Part shown: one piece after another, positions 16,904-25,968 of the stretch
How the letters are laid out: the number at the start of each line of letters is the position of its first letter
Numbering within the stretch: position 1 is the first letter of the stretch
Source of the DNA: an uncultured Collinsella sp.
Lineage (GTDB): Bacteria; Actinomycetota; Coriobacteriia; Coriobacteriales; Coriobacteriaceae
Direction of reading: 5' to 3'
Length of the DNA stretch: 64,000 nucleotides
Assembly (NCBI GenBank): GCA_902465105.1
Contig: CABQLM010000004.1
Coordinates: 5,895-69,894 of the forward strand
Notes under the pieces: generated by a model
Told to the model about the DNA's origin: nothing
Databases searched by the model: none
Seen by the model: the letters and a program-made list of their open reading frames with translations, nothing else
Program-made: the position numbers and the translations under genes

Positions 16904-18299
16904 AGAGATGCCCCATCAGATCGGTGTGATACATGCCCGACAAGAACTCGTCGTTTGCCAGCACGTCGAGCTGAAGCTCGCTGTTTTCGCTCACGCCCTC
17001 AATCACGAGCTCGCCCAGGGCCGAGCGCATCTTGCGAATGGCGCCGTCACGCGTGGGCGCACACACGATGAGCTTGCCGAGCATGGAGTCGTAGTACGGC
17101 GGAACGTTCGCACCGGTAAACATGGCGGAATCCCAACGCACGCACGGACCACCCGGCACACGCAGCGCGGTGACCGTTCCGCATGACGGCAGAAACTCCG
17201 GCGTTTCGGCATTGATGCGGCACTCCATGAGCGCGGTGACCGTTCCGCATGACGGCAGAAAGTCCGGCGTTTCGGCATTGATGCGGCACTCCATGGCATG
17301 GTTGCGGACCGGCATGTCCTCTTGCTCAAAGGGCAGAGGCTGGCCGGCCGCCACGCGCAGCTGCCACTTGACCAAGTCGGTATCGGTCACAAACTCCGTA
17401 ACCGGATGCTCCACCTGCAAGCGCGTGTTCATTTCCATAAAGTAGAAATTGCCGTCGTCCGAATACAGGAACTCGATGGTACCGGCCCCTTCGTAGCCGA
17501 CGGCACGAGCCAGGTCACGCGCTGCTTTGTGCATGCGGGCACGAATGTCGTCGTGTCCGTCGAGGCACGGCGCGGGACTCTCCTCGATCAGCTTTTGGTT
17601 GCGACGCTGCACCGAACACTCGCGCTCGCCGAGCGAAAACACATGGCCCTGCTTATCGGCCATAATCTGCACTTCAACGTGGTGCGCCGGCGCGACGAAC
17701 TTCTCCATGTAGCACTCGCCGTCGCCAAAAACAGCCTCGCCCTCGGCACGCGCCTCGATGAACGCCTTTGCCGCATCTTCCACGCGCTCGACCTTGCGAA
17801 TGCCGCGGCCACCACCGCCCGCGCGCGCCTTAATAAGCACGGGGCAGCCAATGCGCTCGGCCTCGGCCGTTGCCTCCTCGGGACTTTTGAGCAAATCGCA
17901 GCCCGGCACGATGGGCACGCCCGCCGCGGCAGCCGTTCGACGCGCGGCGTCCTTGTCGCCCATGCTGTCGATCACCTCGGCCGAAGGACCTACAAACGCC
18001 AGACCGTACTTGTCGCAGTCGCGCACGAAACTTGCCTTCTCGGAAAAGAAGCCATAGCCGGGATGAATTGCCTTAGCTCCCGACCTTACGGCACAGGTGA
18101 GCACAGCATCGTCGTTGAGGTAGCTCTCGGCAAGACGCGGGCCGCCGATGCAATACGCCTCGTCGGCAAGCTGCACGTGCAGCGCGTCCGCATCGGCCGT
18201 GGAATAAACGGCGACGGTCTTGATGCCCATATCGCGGCACGCGCGGATAACACGGACCGCGACTTCGCCGCGGTTGGCGATGAGCACTTTGTCGAACAT
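16890..18299 (-). CDS. accC: Biotin carboxylase, with an internal 22-residue duplication
   Basis: 469 residues from MFDKVLIANRGEVAVR; the open frame extends upstream without similarity. ATP-grasp motifs (KARAGGGGRGIRKV, the EHPVTEF segment) are intact. It carboxylates biotin on AccB using ATP and bicarbonate. Residues from MECRINAETP to CGTVTAL occur twice in a row (66-bp copies at 17164-17229 and 17230-17295, one base apart, D versus E). Other biotin carboxylases have this segment once, and its Arg is catalytic. A duplication here would probably harm folding, so it is either unusual or an assembly artefact. Confidence 0.93.
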   Translation of the reverse strand: MFDKVLIANRGEVAVRVIRACRDMGIKTVAVYSTADADALHVQLADEAYCIGGPRLAESYLNDDAVLTCAVRSGAKAIHPGYGFFSEKASFVRDCDKYGLAFVGPSAEVIDSMGDKDAARRTAAAAGVPIVPGCDLLKSPEEATAEAERIGCPVLIKARAGGGGRGIRKVERVEDAAKAFIEARAEGEAVFGDGECYMEKFVAPAHHVEVQIMADKQGHVFSLGERECSVQRRNQKLIEESPAPCLDGHDDIRARMHKAARDLARAVGYEGAGTIEFLYSDDGNFYFMEMNTRLQVEHPVTEFVTDTDLVKWQLRVAAGQPLPFEQEDMPVRNHAMECRINAETPDFLPSCGTVTALMECRINAETPEFLPSCGTVTALRVPGGPCVRWDSAMFTGANVPPYYDSMLGKLIVCAPTRDGAIRKMRSALGELVIEGVSENSELQLDVLANDEFLSGMYHTDLMGHLYAEE

Positions 18300-18309
18300 G
18301 AAGCCTTCC

Positions 18310-18732
18310 TTAACTTTCGTGCATGAGTGCAAAAGACATATCGGCGCGGCAGCAAACCTCACCGTTGACGCTCGCAGTACCCGTCGCAAAGCGGAACGGC
18401 CCGCGCGCACGCGTAATGGAGCACACCAGATCCACCGTGTCGCCCGGGCGCACAGGACGCTTAAAGCGCACCTTGTCCAGACTCGTGTAGAACGGCGTCG
18501 CGCCGCGCGCCTCCTCATCGCCCATCAGCAGCACGCAGCAGTTCTGGGCGAGCATCTCGCACTGAATCACGCCGGGGACGACCGGGTTTCCCGGAAAATG
18601 CCCCTGCAAAAAGTACTCGTCGCCCGTAATCTTGATCTTGCCGTGGGCCTCGTCGCCCACCAGCTCGGCTTCGTCGAGCAAAAGCATCGGCTCGCGATGC
18701 GGCAACAGTTCTTTAAGCTCTTCTTTGTTCAT
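18310..18732 (-). CDS. fabZ: 3-hydroxyacyl-ACP dehydratase
   Basis: 140 residues from the ATG of MNKEELKELLPHREPM, eight bases after GGATAGG. The hot-dog fold motif GHFPGNPVVPGVIQCEMLAQ contains the catalytic His and Glu. It removes water from 3-hydroxyacyl-ACP in elongation. It lies between accC and accB in the operon. Confidence 0.95.
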   Translation of the reverse strand: MNKEELKELLPHREPMLLLDEAELVGDEAHGKIKITGDEYFLQGHFPGNPVVPGVIQCEMLAQNCCVLLMGDEEARGATPFYTSLDKVRFKRPVRPGDTVDLVCSITRARGPFRFATGTASVNGEVCCRADMSFALMHES

Positions 18733-18741
18733 GGATATCAC

Positions 18742-19218
18742 CTATCCGATCCTCATGAGGCAGCTGCCGAACTCCACGAGGTCGCCGTCGGCCACGCAGA
18801 TCTCGAGCACCTCACCGTCTGCCTCGGCCGTCACCTCGTTGAGAACCTTCATGGCCTCGATGATGCAGAGGGTCTCGCCGGCCTTGACCTTGGAGCCCAC
18901 GTGCACAAACGGCTCGTCGCCCGGCGCCGGGGCAGCATAGAAAACGCCGACCATGGGAGCGGTCACCTCGGTGCCCTTGGGCTCCGGTGTGGCGGCGGGC
19001 GCCTGCGCGGCGGGCTCCGGTGCGGCGGCGGGCATGGCGACAGGAGCCACCGCCGGAGCAGTCACGGCACCCGGCATAGGCATGGGCACGGCAACCGGCT
19101 GCGCGGCGCTCGCGCGCTCGAGTTCGACCGCGGTGCCATCGGGCTCCTCAACGCGTACGCGCGTGAGGCCACGGTCCTCCATAACATCGGCTATCTCGGC
19201 AAGTCTTTTGGAATCCAT
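18742..19218 (-). CDS. accB: Biotin carboxyl carrier protein of acetyl-CoA carboxylase
   Basis: 158 residues: a short N-terminal helical part, a Pro/Ala-rich linker (about residues 40-80) and a C-terminal biotinyl domain with the modified lysine in IIEAMKVLN. BirA, encoded divergently at 24707, would attach the biotin. It sits between fabF and fabZ. Confidence 0.96.
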   Translation of the reverse strand: MDSKRLAEIADVMEDRGLTRVRVEEPDGTAVELERASAAQPVAVPMPMPGAVTAPAVAPVAMPAAAPEPAAQAPAATPEPKGTEVTAPMVGVFYAAPAPGDEPFVHVGSKVKAGETLCIIEAMKVLNEVTAEADGEVLEICVADGDLVEFGSCLMRIG

Positions 19219-19221
19219 GCT

Positions 19222-20469
19222 CTAGCTCCTCGTATATCTACGCAGCGCGATGGCGGCGTTGTGCCCGCCAAAGCCCAGATTGGTCGAAAGCGCCCAGGTA
19301 AGGTCGGCGCGAACCGCGCGATTGGGCGTGTAGTCAAGATCGCAGGCGGGATCGGGCGTGTGGTAATTAATGGTCGGCGGCACCACGCCCTGCTCGAGCG
19401 CCATGGCGCAGGCCATGACCTCGATGGCGCCCGTGGCACCGATCATGTGGCCGGTCATCGACTTAGTCGACGAGACGTGCGCGGCGCGCGCCGCGTCCTC
19501 GCCGAGCGCACGCTTAATGCCCGCCGTCTCAGATGAATCGTTGAGCTTGGTCGAGGTGCCGTGGGCATTGATGTAGAGGCCCTCGGAAGGCTTGACGTCG
19601 CCCTCGGCCACCGCCAGCGATATCGCGCGGGCGATACCCGCCGCGTCCGGGTCGGGACTCGTGATGTGGTAGGCGTCATCGGTGTTGCCGTAGCCCACGA
19701 CCTCGGCATAAATGTGCGCGCCGCGCGCCTGCGCATGTTCCATGCTCTCGAGTACCAGCACGCAGGCGCCCTCGCCCATCACAAAGCCGTCGCGGTCTGC
19801 ATCGAACGGACGGCAAGCCGTCGCGGGATCGGGGTTGGTGGTCAATGCGCGGCAGGACGTAAAGCCTGCAATGGCATCGGGGATAATGGCCGCCTCGGCG
19901 CCGCCCGCGAGGATCGCGTCGGCATAGCCGTGCTTGATGGCGCGGAACGCCTCGCCCACCGCATGGGCCGAGGTTGCGCACGCGGTCACCACGGGCAGGG
20001 TCGGGCCCTTTGCCTTGTGGCGGATTGCGATATTGCCCGATGCCATGTTGGGGATCATCATCGCGATCATATAGGGCGATGCGCGGCGGGGCCCACGATC
20101 GGCAATCGTATGGACGTTGTCGACAAGCGTCTGCATGCCGCCCACGCCCGAGCCCACGTAGACGCCCAGGCGCTCGCGATCGATGGCACCTTCGACATCA
20201 AAGCCCGCATCGTGCATTGCCTCGTCCGAAGCCGCCATCGCAAACTGAACGCAGGGGTCCAGGTGCTTGGCGTCACGCTTGCCAAAGTAATCGTTGCCGT
20301 CAAAGCCCTTGACCTCGGCCGCCACCTTAACGGTAAACGCATCGGTATCGAAGTGCGTGATCGGGCCGATGCCACAGGTTCCGGCGCACATGGCCGCCCA
20401 GGTGGCAAGCGCGGTGTTGCCGAGCGGCGATACGGCACCTATGCCGGTGATTGCAACTCTCTGTTCCAT
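19222..20469 (-). CDS. fabF: 3-oxoacyl-ACP synthase II
   Basis: 415 residues from the second of two ATGs, six bases after GAGGAG. The condensing-enzyme triad is present: Cys in VVTACATSAH, His in INAHGTSTKLND and His in KSMTGHMIGA. It extends acyl-ACP with malonyl-ACP. Only one elongating synthase (no FabB) is in this operon. Confidence 0.96.
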   Translation of the reverse strand: MEQRVAITGIGAVSPLGNTALATWAAMCAGTCGIGPITHFDTDAFTVKVAAEVKGFDGNDYFGKRDAKHLDPCVQFAMAASDEAMHDAGFDVEGAIDRERLGVYVGSGVGGMQTLVDNVHTIADRGPRRASPYMIAMMIPNMASGNIAIRHKAKGPTLPVVTACATSAHAVGEAFRAIKHGYADAILAGGAEAAIIPDAIAGFTSCRALTTNPDPATACRPFDADRDGFVMGEGACVLVLESMEHAQARGAHIYAEVVGYGNTDDAYHITSPDPDAAGIARAISLAVAEGDVKPSEGLYINAHGTSTKLNDSSETAGIKRALGEDAARAAHVSSTKSMTGHMIGATGAIEVMACAMALEQGVVPPTINYHTPDPACDLDYTPNRAVRADLTWALSTNLGFGGHNAAIALRRYTRS

Positions 20470-20508
20470 CATGGTCTCCTCATCCAAGCCGTTCTTCGGC
20501 CCTGGTTT

Positions 20509-21342
20509 CTACATCGCCATTCCGCCGTCGACGCGTACGACCTCGCCCGTAATGTAGGCAGCCGCATCGCTCGCCAAAAAGCGCACCACGCCGGCCACTT
20601 CCTCGGGGCGCGCCATACGCTTTAGGGGAATCTGCTCCTCGGTTGCCGCGCGAACCTTCTCCGAGAGCTTTGTCGTCATATCCGTCTCGACAAACCCGGG
20701 GGCGACCGCGTTCACTCGTACGCCGCGGGGCGCAAGCTCGCGCGCTACCGCCTTGGTCAGGCCGATAACGCCCGCCTTGGAGGCAGCATAGTTGGCCTGC
20801 CCGGCAACCGCCTTGGTCAGGCCGATGACGCCCGCCTTGGAGGCAGCGTAGTTGGCTTGCCCGGCATTGCCCATCAGGCCCACGACCGAGCTCATGTTGA
20901 CGACGCAACCGCCGCGCTGGCGCATAAAGGTCTTGGTGAGTGCGCGCGTCATATTGAATGTTCCCTTGAGATTGACATCAAGCACGCGATCGAAGGCGTC
21001 ATCGCCCATGCGTATGAGTAGGCCATCGCGGGTGATGCCGGCGTTGTTGACAAGCGCCCAAATGGAGCCAAAGTCGTTGAGGACCGCTTCCACGCACGCG
21101 TTGACGGCAGCGGGGTCGGCCACGTCGCATTGATATGCGCGTGACGCGGCGCCGGCCGCCTCGCAGGCTTCGCACGTCTCGCGCGCCGCATCGACGCCGC
21201 CGGCATAGACAACGGCGATATCAAAGCCGTCCTCCGCCAGACCGACAGCGCAGGCGCGGCCGATACCCCGCGAGCCGCCCGTGACCAGTGCCACGCGACG
21301 CGAGTCGTTGCGCTCGAGCGCGCCGTTGTTCAAGTTGCCCAT
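20509..21342 (-). CDS. fabG: 3-oxoacyl-ACP reductase, with an internal 20-residue duplication
   Basis: 277 residues instead of about 247-257. The SDR motifs TGGSRGIG, NNAG and NMSS are present. The active-site stretch GQANYAASKAGVIGLTKAVA is duplicated in tandem (60-bp copies at 20747-20806 and 20807-20866). The copies differ at three bases, all synonymous, so the Tyr-Lys pair occurs twice. FabG reduces 3-ketoacyl-ACP with NADPH and is essential in FAS II. An extra 20 residues in the catalytic helix is unexpected; the synonymous differences suggest either an old duplication or two strain haplotypes joined in assembly. Confidence 0.93.
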   Translation of the reverse strand: MGNLNNGALERNDSRRVALVTGGSRGIGRACAVGLAEDGFDIAVVYAGGVDAARETCEACEAAGAASRAYQCDVADPAAVNACVEAVLNDFGSIWALVNNAGITRDGLLIRMGDDAFDRVLDVNLKGTFNMTRALTKTFMRQRGGCVVNMSSVVGLMGNAGQANYAASKAGVIGLTKAVAGQANYAASKAGVIGLTKAVARELAPRGVRVNAVAPGFVETDMTTKLSEKVRAATEEQIPLKRMARPEEVAGVVRFLASDAAAYITGEVVRVDGGMAM

Positions 21343-21372
21343 GTCATTCCTTTCGGGTTACAGCCCTGTGGC

Positions 21373-22299
21373 CTATGCGAGCTCGTCGGCAATAGCTGCG
21401 ACCTGCTCGGCCGTTTCGCACGAATACACGCGAACGTCGCTCAGCGTACGCTTGACCAGGCCCGACAGCGTTTTGCCAGGGCCGACCTCAATAAACGTGT
21501 CGATGCCCTGATCCTGCAGGGTATGCAGCGTGTCGACCCAGCGAACGGCATGGCTCACCTGGTTGGCCAAGACATCCGATGCCGCTCGCGGGTCCGCCGG
21601 ATAGGGTGCCGCCGTCATGTTTGCCATGACCGGAATCAGCAGCGAAGACGGCGCGTTGCCGGCTTGGATATACGTCGCCAGCCCCTCAGTCGCCTCGGCC
21701 ATATAGGGGCTATGGAATGCACCCGACACCGCGACCTTCATGGCGCGACCGCCAGCCTCTTTTACCAGGACGTCGAGGGTCTGCAACGCATCGGGCGCTC
21801 CGGCCACAACCGTCTGTTGGGGACTGTTGTAGTTGACCGGCCAGCAGTCCTCGCCGGCCTGTTTTGCCAGGCCCTCGACTTGCGCCGCATCGAGCTTGAT
21901 GACGGCGCGCATGCCGCCCGGATGGCGCTCGGCAGCCGCGGCCATTAGCGCCGCGCGCTCGCACACGAGCTCAAAGCCCGCTCGCGTATCGAATGCCCCC
22001 GCAAAGGTGAGCGCGGCGACCTCGCCCAGCGAAAAACCCGCACAGGCGGCAGGTACCACGCCGCGCTCACGCAGGGCGGCAGCCGCTGCCAGGTCGTGAA
22101 CGAACACGCACGGCTGCGTGTTCTCGGTCTGCGAGAGTTCCTCCTTCGAAGCGCTCCGGCACTGCTCGCTGGTCCCCGGGCGCACCTCGTCGGCAATGGC
22201 GAACACCTCAGCGGCCGCCGGCGATGCCTCGATCAGGTCGACGGCCATCGCGGGGTGCTGGGCGCCCTGGCCGGCAAACAGAAACGCTACGCTACCCAT
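21373..22299 (-). CDS. fabD: Malonyl-CoA:ACP transacylase
   Basis: 308 residues with the N-terminal FLFAGQGAQ motif, the nucleophilic Ser in GFSLGEV and the catalytic His in GAFHSPYM. It loads malonyl from CoA onto ACP. It overlaps fabK by 13 bp and precedes fabG by 30 bp. Confidence 0.96.
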   Translation of the reverse strand: MGSVAFLFAGQGAQHPAMAVDLIEASPAAAEVFAIADEVRPGTSEQCRSASKEELSQTENTQPCVFVHDLAAAAALRERGVVPAACAGFSLGEVAALTFAGAFDTRAGFELVCERAALMAAAAERHPGGMRAVIKLDAAQVEGLAKQAGEDCWPVNYNSPQQTVVAGAPDALQTLDVLVKEAGGRAMKVAVSGAFHSPYMAEATEGLATYIQAGNAPSSLLIPVMANMTAAPYPADPRAASDVLANQVSHAVRWVDTLHTLQDQGIDTFIEVGPGKTLSGLVKRTLSDVRVYSCETAEQVAAIADELA

Positions 22300-23252
22300 G
22301 CGGACGCACCCTTCAGGACGCGCTCGGCGCCATCGACCAGGTCGTCAACGATTTCGCGTGCGCTCTGGCGCTCGCTAACCATGCCGGCGATCTGTCCACA
22401 CAAAAACGAACCCTCTTCGTAATTGCCGTCCTTGGCGGCCTTGCGAAGGGCGCCCGTGCCCATGGCCCCGAGCTCCTCGACACTTACGCCCGCCGCCTCG
22501 CTTTTGGCGTAGGCGTTGCTGAAGGGGCTTTTGAGGGCACGCACCGGGTGTCCCGTCGAGCGGCCGGTCGCACGCGTCGAGGTGTCGTTGGCCTTTAGGA
22601 CCATCTCTTTGTACTGCTCCGATACGGTGCACTCGTCTGCGACCAGAAAGCGCGTACCCACCTGCACGCCGGCGGCGCCCAGCATAAAGGCGGCCGCCAC
22701 GCCGCGGCCGTCGGCAATACCGCCGGCAGCCACGACGGGAATGTCGACCGCATCGACGACCTGCGGCACCAGTGCCATCGTCGAGGTCTCGCCAATATGG
22801 CCGCCCGATTCGGTACCCTCGGCAACCACGGCAGTGCCCTCGGCAACAACCGCCGTGGCTCCGCGACGCGCCACGAGACGCGCCAGCGCCACCGAAGCAA
22901 CGACCGGGATGACCTTGATGCCCGCCTCGTTCCACGCCTTCATGTACTTGGTGGGATTACCGGCACCCGTCACGACGACCGGCACCCGCTCGTCAATCAC
23001 GACCTGCGCGACCTCGTCGGCAAACGGGCTCATCAGCATGACGTTCACGCCAAAGGGCTTATCCGTCCTGGCGCGCAGCTCGTGAATCTGATCGCGCAGC
23101 CAGTTGGCGTCGGCGTTCATGGCCGCGATAATCCCTAAGCCGCCCGCCGCGGACACTGCGGACGCCAACGAGGCGTCGGCAATCCAGGCCATGCCGCCCT
23201 GGAACACGGGCTTTTCGATGCCGAGCAGATCGCAGAGAGGAGTCTTGAGCAT
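22287..23252 (-). CDS. fabK: FabK-type enoyl-ACP reductase
   Basis: 321 residues of the FMN-dependent nitronate monooxygenase/FabK family. It has a TIM-barrel start (FQGGMAWIADASLASAVSAA) and the motif ESGGHIGE. The seven residues TAVVAEG occur twice in a row (21-bp copies at 22817-22837 and 22838-22858, with synonymous differences). As no FabI is present in the operon, this is the likely enoyl reductase, which would make the organism insensitive to FabI inhibitors such as triclosan. That last point is inference from the family. Confidence 0.92.
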   Translation of the reverse strand: MLKTPLCDLLGIEKPVFQGGMAWIADASLASAVSAAGGLGIIAAMNADANWLRDQIHELRARTDKPFGVNVMLMSPFADEVAQVVIDERVPVVVTGAGNPTKYMKAWNEAGIKVIPVVASVALARLVARRGATAVVAEGTAVVAEGTESGGHIGETSTMALVPQVVDAVDIPVVAAGGIADGRGVAAAFMLGAAGVQVGTRFLVADECTVSEQYKEMVLKANDTSTRATGRSTGHPVRALKSPFSNAYAKSEAAGVSVEELGAMGTGALRKAAKDGNYEEGSFLCGQIAGMVSERQSAREIVDDLVDGAERVLKGASAWVA

Positions 23253-23254
23253 CT

Positions 23255-23491
23255 CTACTTCTCCAATGCCGCCTCGACCGTATCGGCGAACTCGCCGACC
23301 GTCTTGGGGTTCTCCTCGGTATCGAGCTCGATGCCAAACTCGTCCTCGACGGCGACGAGGATCTCGACGGTGCCAAGACTGTCGAGGCCAATCTCCTCGA
23401 GCGTGGACTCGGGCTTCATCTCGACGTCGTCAAGGCCGGCGGTCTCGCGGATAACGTCGCAAACGCGCTCGAAGGTCTTCTGATCTGCCAT
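23255..23491 (-). CDS. acpP: Acyl carrier protein
   Basis: 78 residues, strongly acidic, with the phosphopantetheine attachment Ser in GLDSLGTVEI. It carries the growing acyl chain. It lies two bases before fabK and 52 bp after fabH. Confidence 0.95.
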   Translation of the reverse strand: MADQKTFERVCDVIRETAGLDDVEMKPESTLEEIGLDSLGTVEILVAVEDEFGIELDTEENPKTVGEFADTVEAALEK

Positions 23492-23543
23492 GGTAGTTCT
23501 CCTTTGTTTGTGCCCTTGGGGCGTTTTTATTTCCTATGTGCGA

Positions 23544-24503
23544 CTACTTCCAACGAAGCAGATAGCCACCTATATCCAGACCGGCGCCAAATCCAACGAG
23601 GGCGATGATGTCGCCCGCATTCAGTGCGCCGGTGCGTGCCAGCCGGTCAAGCGCAAAGGGAATGCAGGCGCTCGAAATGTTGCCGGTCTCGCGCAGCGTT
23701 CGAACCACGCGCTCGTCTGGCACGCCGAGGCGCTTGACCGCCTGACTTAGGATTCGTTCGTTAGCCTGATGGAATACAAAATGATCGATGTCTTCGACCA
23801 AAATGCCCGCATCGCTCGCAAGCTTATGGACCGTGTCGCAGATGGCGTTGACGCCGAACTTGAACACGCGGCGGCCATTCATGGACAGCACGCTCTCGCT
23901 ATCTGCGGAGGCCTTAAACGGCGAGGTGCCGACCAGACCGGGAACGCGCAAGGTCTCGACGTCGGGCGCCGTCGAAAGCTCAACGGCAAGGGGACTGTCT
24001 CCCCCAGCCTCAATCACTGCGGCGCCTGCCCCATCGCCAAAGAGCACGCAGGTGGCGCGGTCGGTCCAGTCGAGCGCGCGCGTCATCTGCTCGGCAGCAA
24101 CGACAAGCACGCGTTCGGCACGGCCGCGGGCGATATAGCCCTCGGCGACATCGAACGCAAATACGAAGCCGGCGCAGGCCGCCGAGACATCGAAGGCAGG
24201 GCACGTCGCGCCCAGTCGCTCTGCAACGGCACACGCCTCGGCGGGAACAAGGTGGTCACCCGTCGTCGTCGAGCAGACGATCAGATCCAGCTGGCTCGCA
24301 TCGATTCCGGACACCTGGAGTGCCCGCTCACTCGCCGCTACGGCAAGATCGTCAAGTGACTCGGTGGTGCAGACATGGCGGCTCTTGATACCCGTGCGGG
24401 TAAAAATCCACTCATCCGAGGTATCGAGGAACTCGGACAGCTCGTCATTGGAAACACTGCGCTTAGGAAGCGCCGAGCCTGTTCCCAGAATCGTGAAACC
24501 CAT
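23544..24503 (-). CDS. fabH: 3-oxoacyl-ACP synthase III
   Basis: 319 residues from the ATG at 24503. The triad is complete: Cys in VSAACAGFV, His in FVFHQANE and Asn in ETGNISSA. It starts fatty-acid synthesis by condensing acetyl- or branched acyl-CoA with malonyl-ACP. A 27-bp tandem repeat (24494-24520, 24521-24547) duplicates the ribosome site and start codon, leaving two in-frame AAAGGAGG-ATG starts; the downstream one gives the normal protein. It is the first gene of the operon. Confidence 0.95.
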   Translation of the reverse strand: MGFTILGTGSALPKRSVSNDELSEFLDTSDEWIFTRTGIKSRHVCTTESLDDLAVAASERALQVSGIDASQLDLIVCSTTTGDHLVPAEACAVAERLGATCPAFDVSAACAGFVFAFDVAEGYIARGRAERVLVVAAEQMTRALDWTDRATCVLFGDGAGAAVIEAGGDSPLAVELSTAPDVETLRVPGLVGTSPFKASADSESVLSMNGRRVFKFGVNAICDTVHKLASDAGILVEDIDHFVFHQANERILSQAVKRLGVPDERVVRTLRETGNISSACIPFALDRLARTGALNAGDIIALVGFGAGLDIGGYLLRWK

Positions 24504-24546
24504 CACTAACCTCCTTTGAGTGAAACCCATCACTAACCTCCTTTGA

Positions 24547-24613
24547 GTTGTTGACGTGTTTACATCGACCAAGAGAGGATAGCGCATTTCAGTCGTTGTT
24601 GACGTGTTAACAT
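24547..24613. promoter_or_regulatory. Two operator-like repeats upstream of fabH and birA
   Basis: The words GTTGTTGACGTGTTTACAT (24547-24565) and GTTGTTGACGTGTTAACAT (24595-24613) differ at one base and are 48 bp apart. Within each, TGTTGAC-GT-GTtAACA is a near palindrome. They flank a TATCCT -10-like hexamer on the minus strand. This suggests sites for a regulator of the fatty-acid operon. BirA here lacks a DNA-binding domain, so it is not a candidate. Confidence 0.55.
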
Positions 24614-24706
24614 TAAATTGTCCAAATGCGACAAAGGCTTCACATTGTGTCTGTCTCTCGACACCATTGCGTTATTCACTTATTAATTAAGGAGGTAGCA
24701 GCCGTT

Positions 24707-25483
24707 ATGGATGCCAAATTAACGATAGTCGACGTAACCGGATCGACCAACGATGACCTGCTCGAAGCAGGAAAACAGGGAGCGCCGCACGGCACAGGAC
24801 TTGCCGCCCGGGCTCAGACAGCAGGACGCGGCCGGCGCGGCCATAAGTGGGATTCAACCGCCGGCAACCTATTGCTTTCGATTATCCTGCGTCCATGCGT
24901 TAATCCTGCAAAGTACTCTGGTCTTGCCGCCGTAAGCGGCCTAGCGGTGCTCGAGGCGCTCGAAAAGCAGGGTCTTGCAAACGAGATTGGCCTCAAATGG
25001 CCCAACGACCTGGTCGCGCGAGGACGCAAGCTCGGCGGTATTCTGGTCGAAGCCGCACGCGACAACAATGGCATGCCCTTCGCCGTCTGCGGCATTGGCG
25101 TCAACGTGAACTACACGCCCCAAGAGGTCCCCGATGGCGGCCTGCCGGCAATCGGTCTCTCGGACCTCAACGAGAGCGTTCCCACCGTCGACATGCTACT
25201 CAAGGATGTCTATCATGCGGTCGTGACCGCTGTAGACACATGGTCAGAGCGCCTCAACGCCATGGAAGAAAACACCGGACCGCTCGCGCCCGTCCACGGC
25301 GAATATGTCGCTCGCCTCAATTGGATTGGGGAGCACGTTATCGCCCGCTCCCCCGCAGGAAACGAGCTGGCACGCGGCATCTTTAAAACCGTCGATGACT
25401 TTGGTCGCGCGTGCATCGAGACAGAAGACGACTTGCGATCCTTCCATTTTGAGGAGGCATCGCTGCGCCCCTTGAGCGAATAG
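24707..25483 (+). CDS. birA: Biotin--[acetyl-CoA-carboxylase] ligase, without HTH domain
   Basis: 258 residues from the ATG of MDAKLTIVDVTGS, eight bases after AAGGAGGT. The biotin ligase core GRGRRGHKW and KWPNDLV motifs are present, and a C-terminal SH3-like part follows. There is no N-terminal helix-turn-helix, so this is a ligase only, not a repressor. It activates AccB, encoded in the divergent operon. Confidence 0.93.
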   Translation: MDAKLTIVDVTGSTNDDLLEAGKQGAPHGTGLAARAQTAGRGRRGHKWDSTAGNLLLSIILRPCVNPAKYSGLAAVSGLAVLEALEKQGLANEIGLKWPNDLVARGRKLGGILVEAARDNNGMPFAVCGIGVNVNYTPQEVPDGGLPAIGLSDLNESVPTVDMLLKDVYHAVVTAVDTWSERLNAMEENTGPLAPVHGEYVARLNWIGEHVIARSPAGNELARGIFKTVDDFGRACIETEDDLRSFHFEEASLRPLSE

Positions 25484-25535
25484 GGCGCCGCAGCCACCTC
25501 CTCGGCAGCATTGCCTGGCAGTCCAAACCATCATT

Positions 25536-25578
25536 CAAAACAAAAGAGCCCCGCTACCGTAATGGCAGCGGGGCTCTG
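25536..25578. terminator. Bidirectional terminator between birA and rpsJ
   Basis: The 11-bp stem AGAGCCCCGCT/AGCGGGGCTCT is followed on the minus strand by TTTTGTTTTG, and on the plus strand by a weaker tail. It ends the rpsL operon and could also stop birA transcripts. Confidence 0.85.
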
Positions 25579-25598
25579 TAAGCTATGAGCGATATCGC

Positions 25599-25907
25599 TT
25601 AGAGCTTGATGTCGATGTCGACGCCAGCGGGGAGGTCGAGACGCATGAGCGAATCAACGGTGCCCGAGGTGGGGTCGAGAATGTCGATGAGGCGCTTGTG
25701 AGTGCGCATCTCGAACTGCTCACGGGAGTCCTTGTTCACGTGCGGCGAGCGGATAACCGTGTACAGGTTGCGCTCGGTGGGCAGGGGGACAGGACCGGAA
25801 ACACGAGCGCCGGTCTTCTGAGCGGTCTCGACGATGAGCTTCGCGGACTGATCGACGACCTCGTGATCATAGCCCTTGAGGCGAATGCGGATCTTCTGGG
25901 TAGCCAA
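25599..25907 (-). CDS. rpsJ: 30S ribosomal protein S10 (NusE)
   Basis: 102 residues, canonical S10 ([37 protein letters not shown]). S10 works in the 30S head and, as NusE, in transcription antitermination. It normally heads the S10 operon before rplC; here it is the last gene after fusA, 14 kb away from rplC. Confidence 0.98.
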   Translation of the reverse strand: MATQKIRIRLKGYDHEVVDQSAKLIVETAQKTGARVSGPVPLPTERNLYTVIRSPHVNKDSREQFEMRTHKRLIDILDPTSGTVDSLMRLDLPAGVDIDIKL

Positions 25908-25968
25908 CTTAAACCTCCAAAGAGTGCGAGAGATGTTCTCGCAGGATTACGTAACAGAGAGCTCGAAC

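Noticed and set aside
15086-17071. A 661-codon open frame antisense to accDA
   Set aside because: No ribosome site or family; fully covered by the well-supported fused carboxyltransferase.
24595-24613. BirA operator controlling the fatty-acid operon
   Set aside because: The nearby BirA has no helix-turn-helix domain, and the sites lack the two half-sites separated by 14-16 bp.
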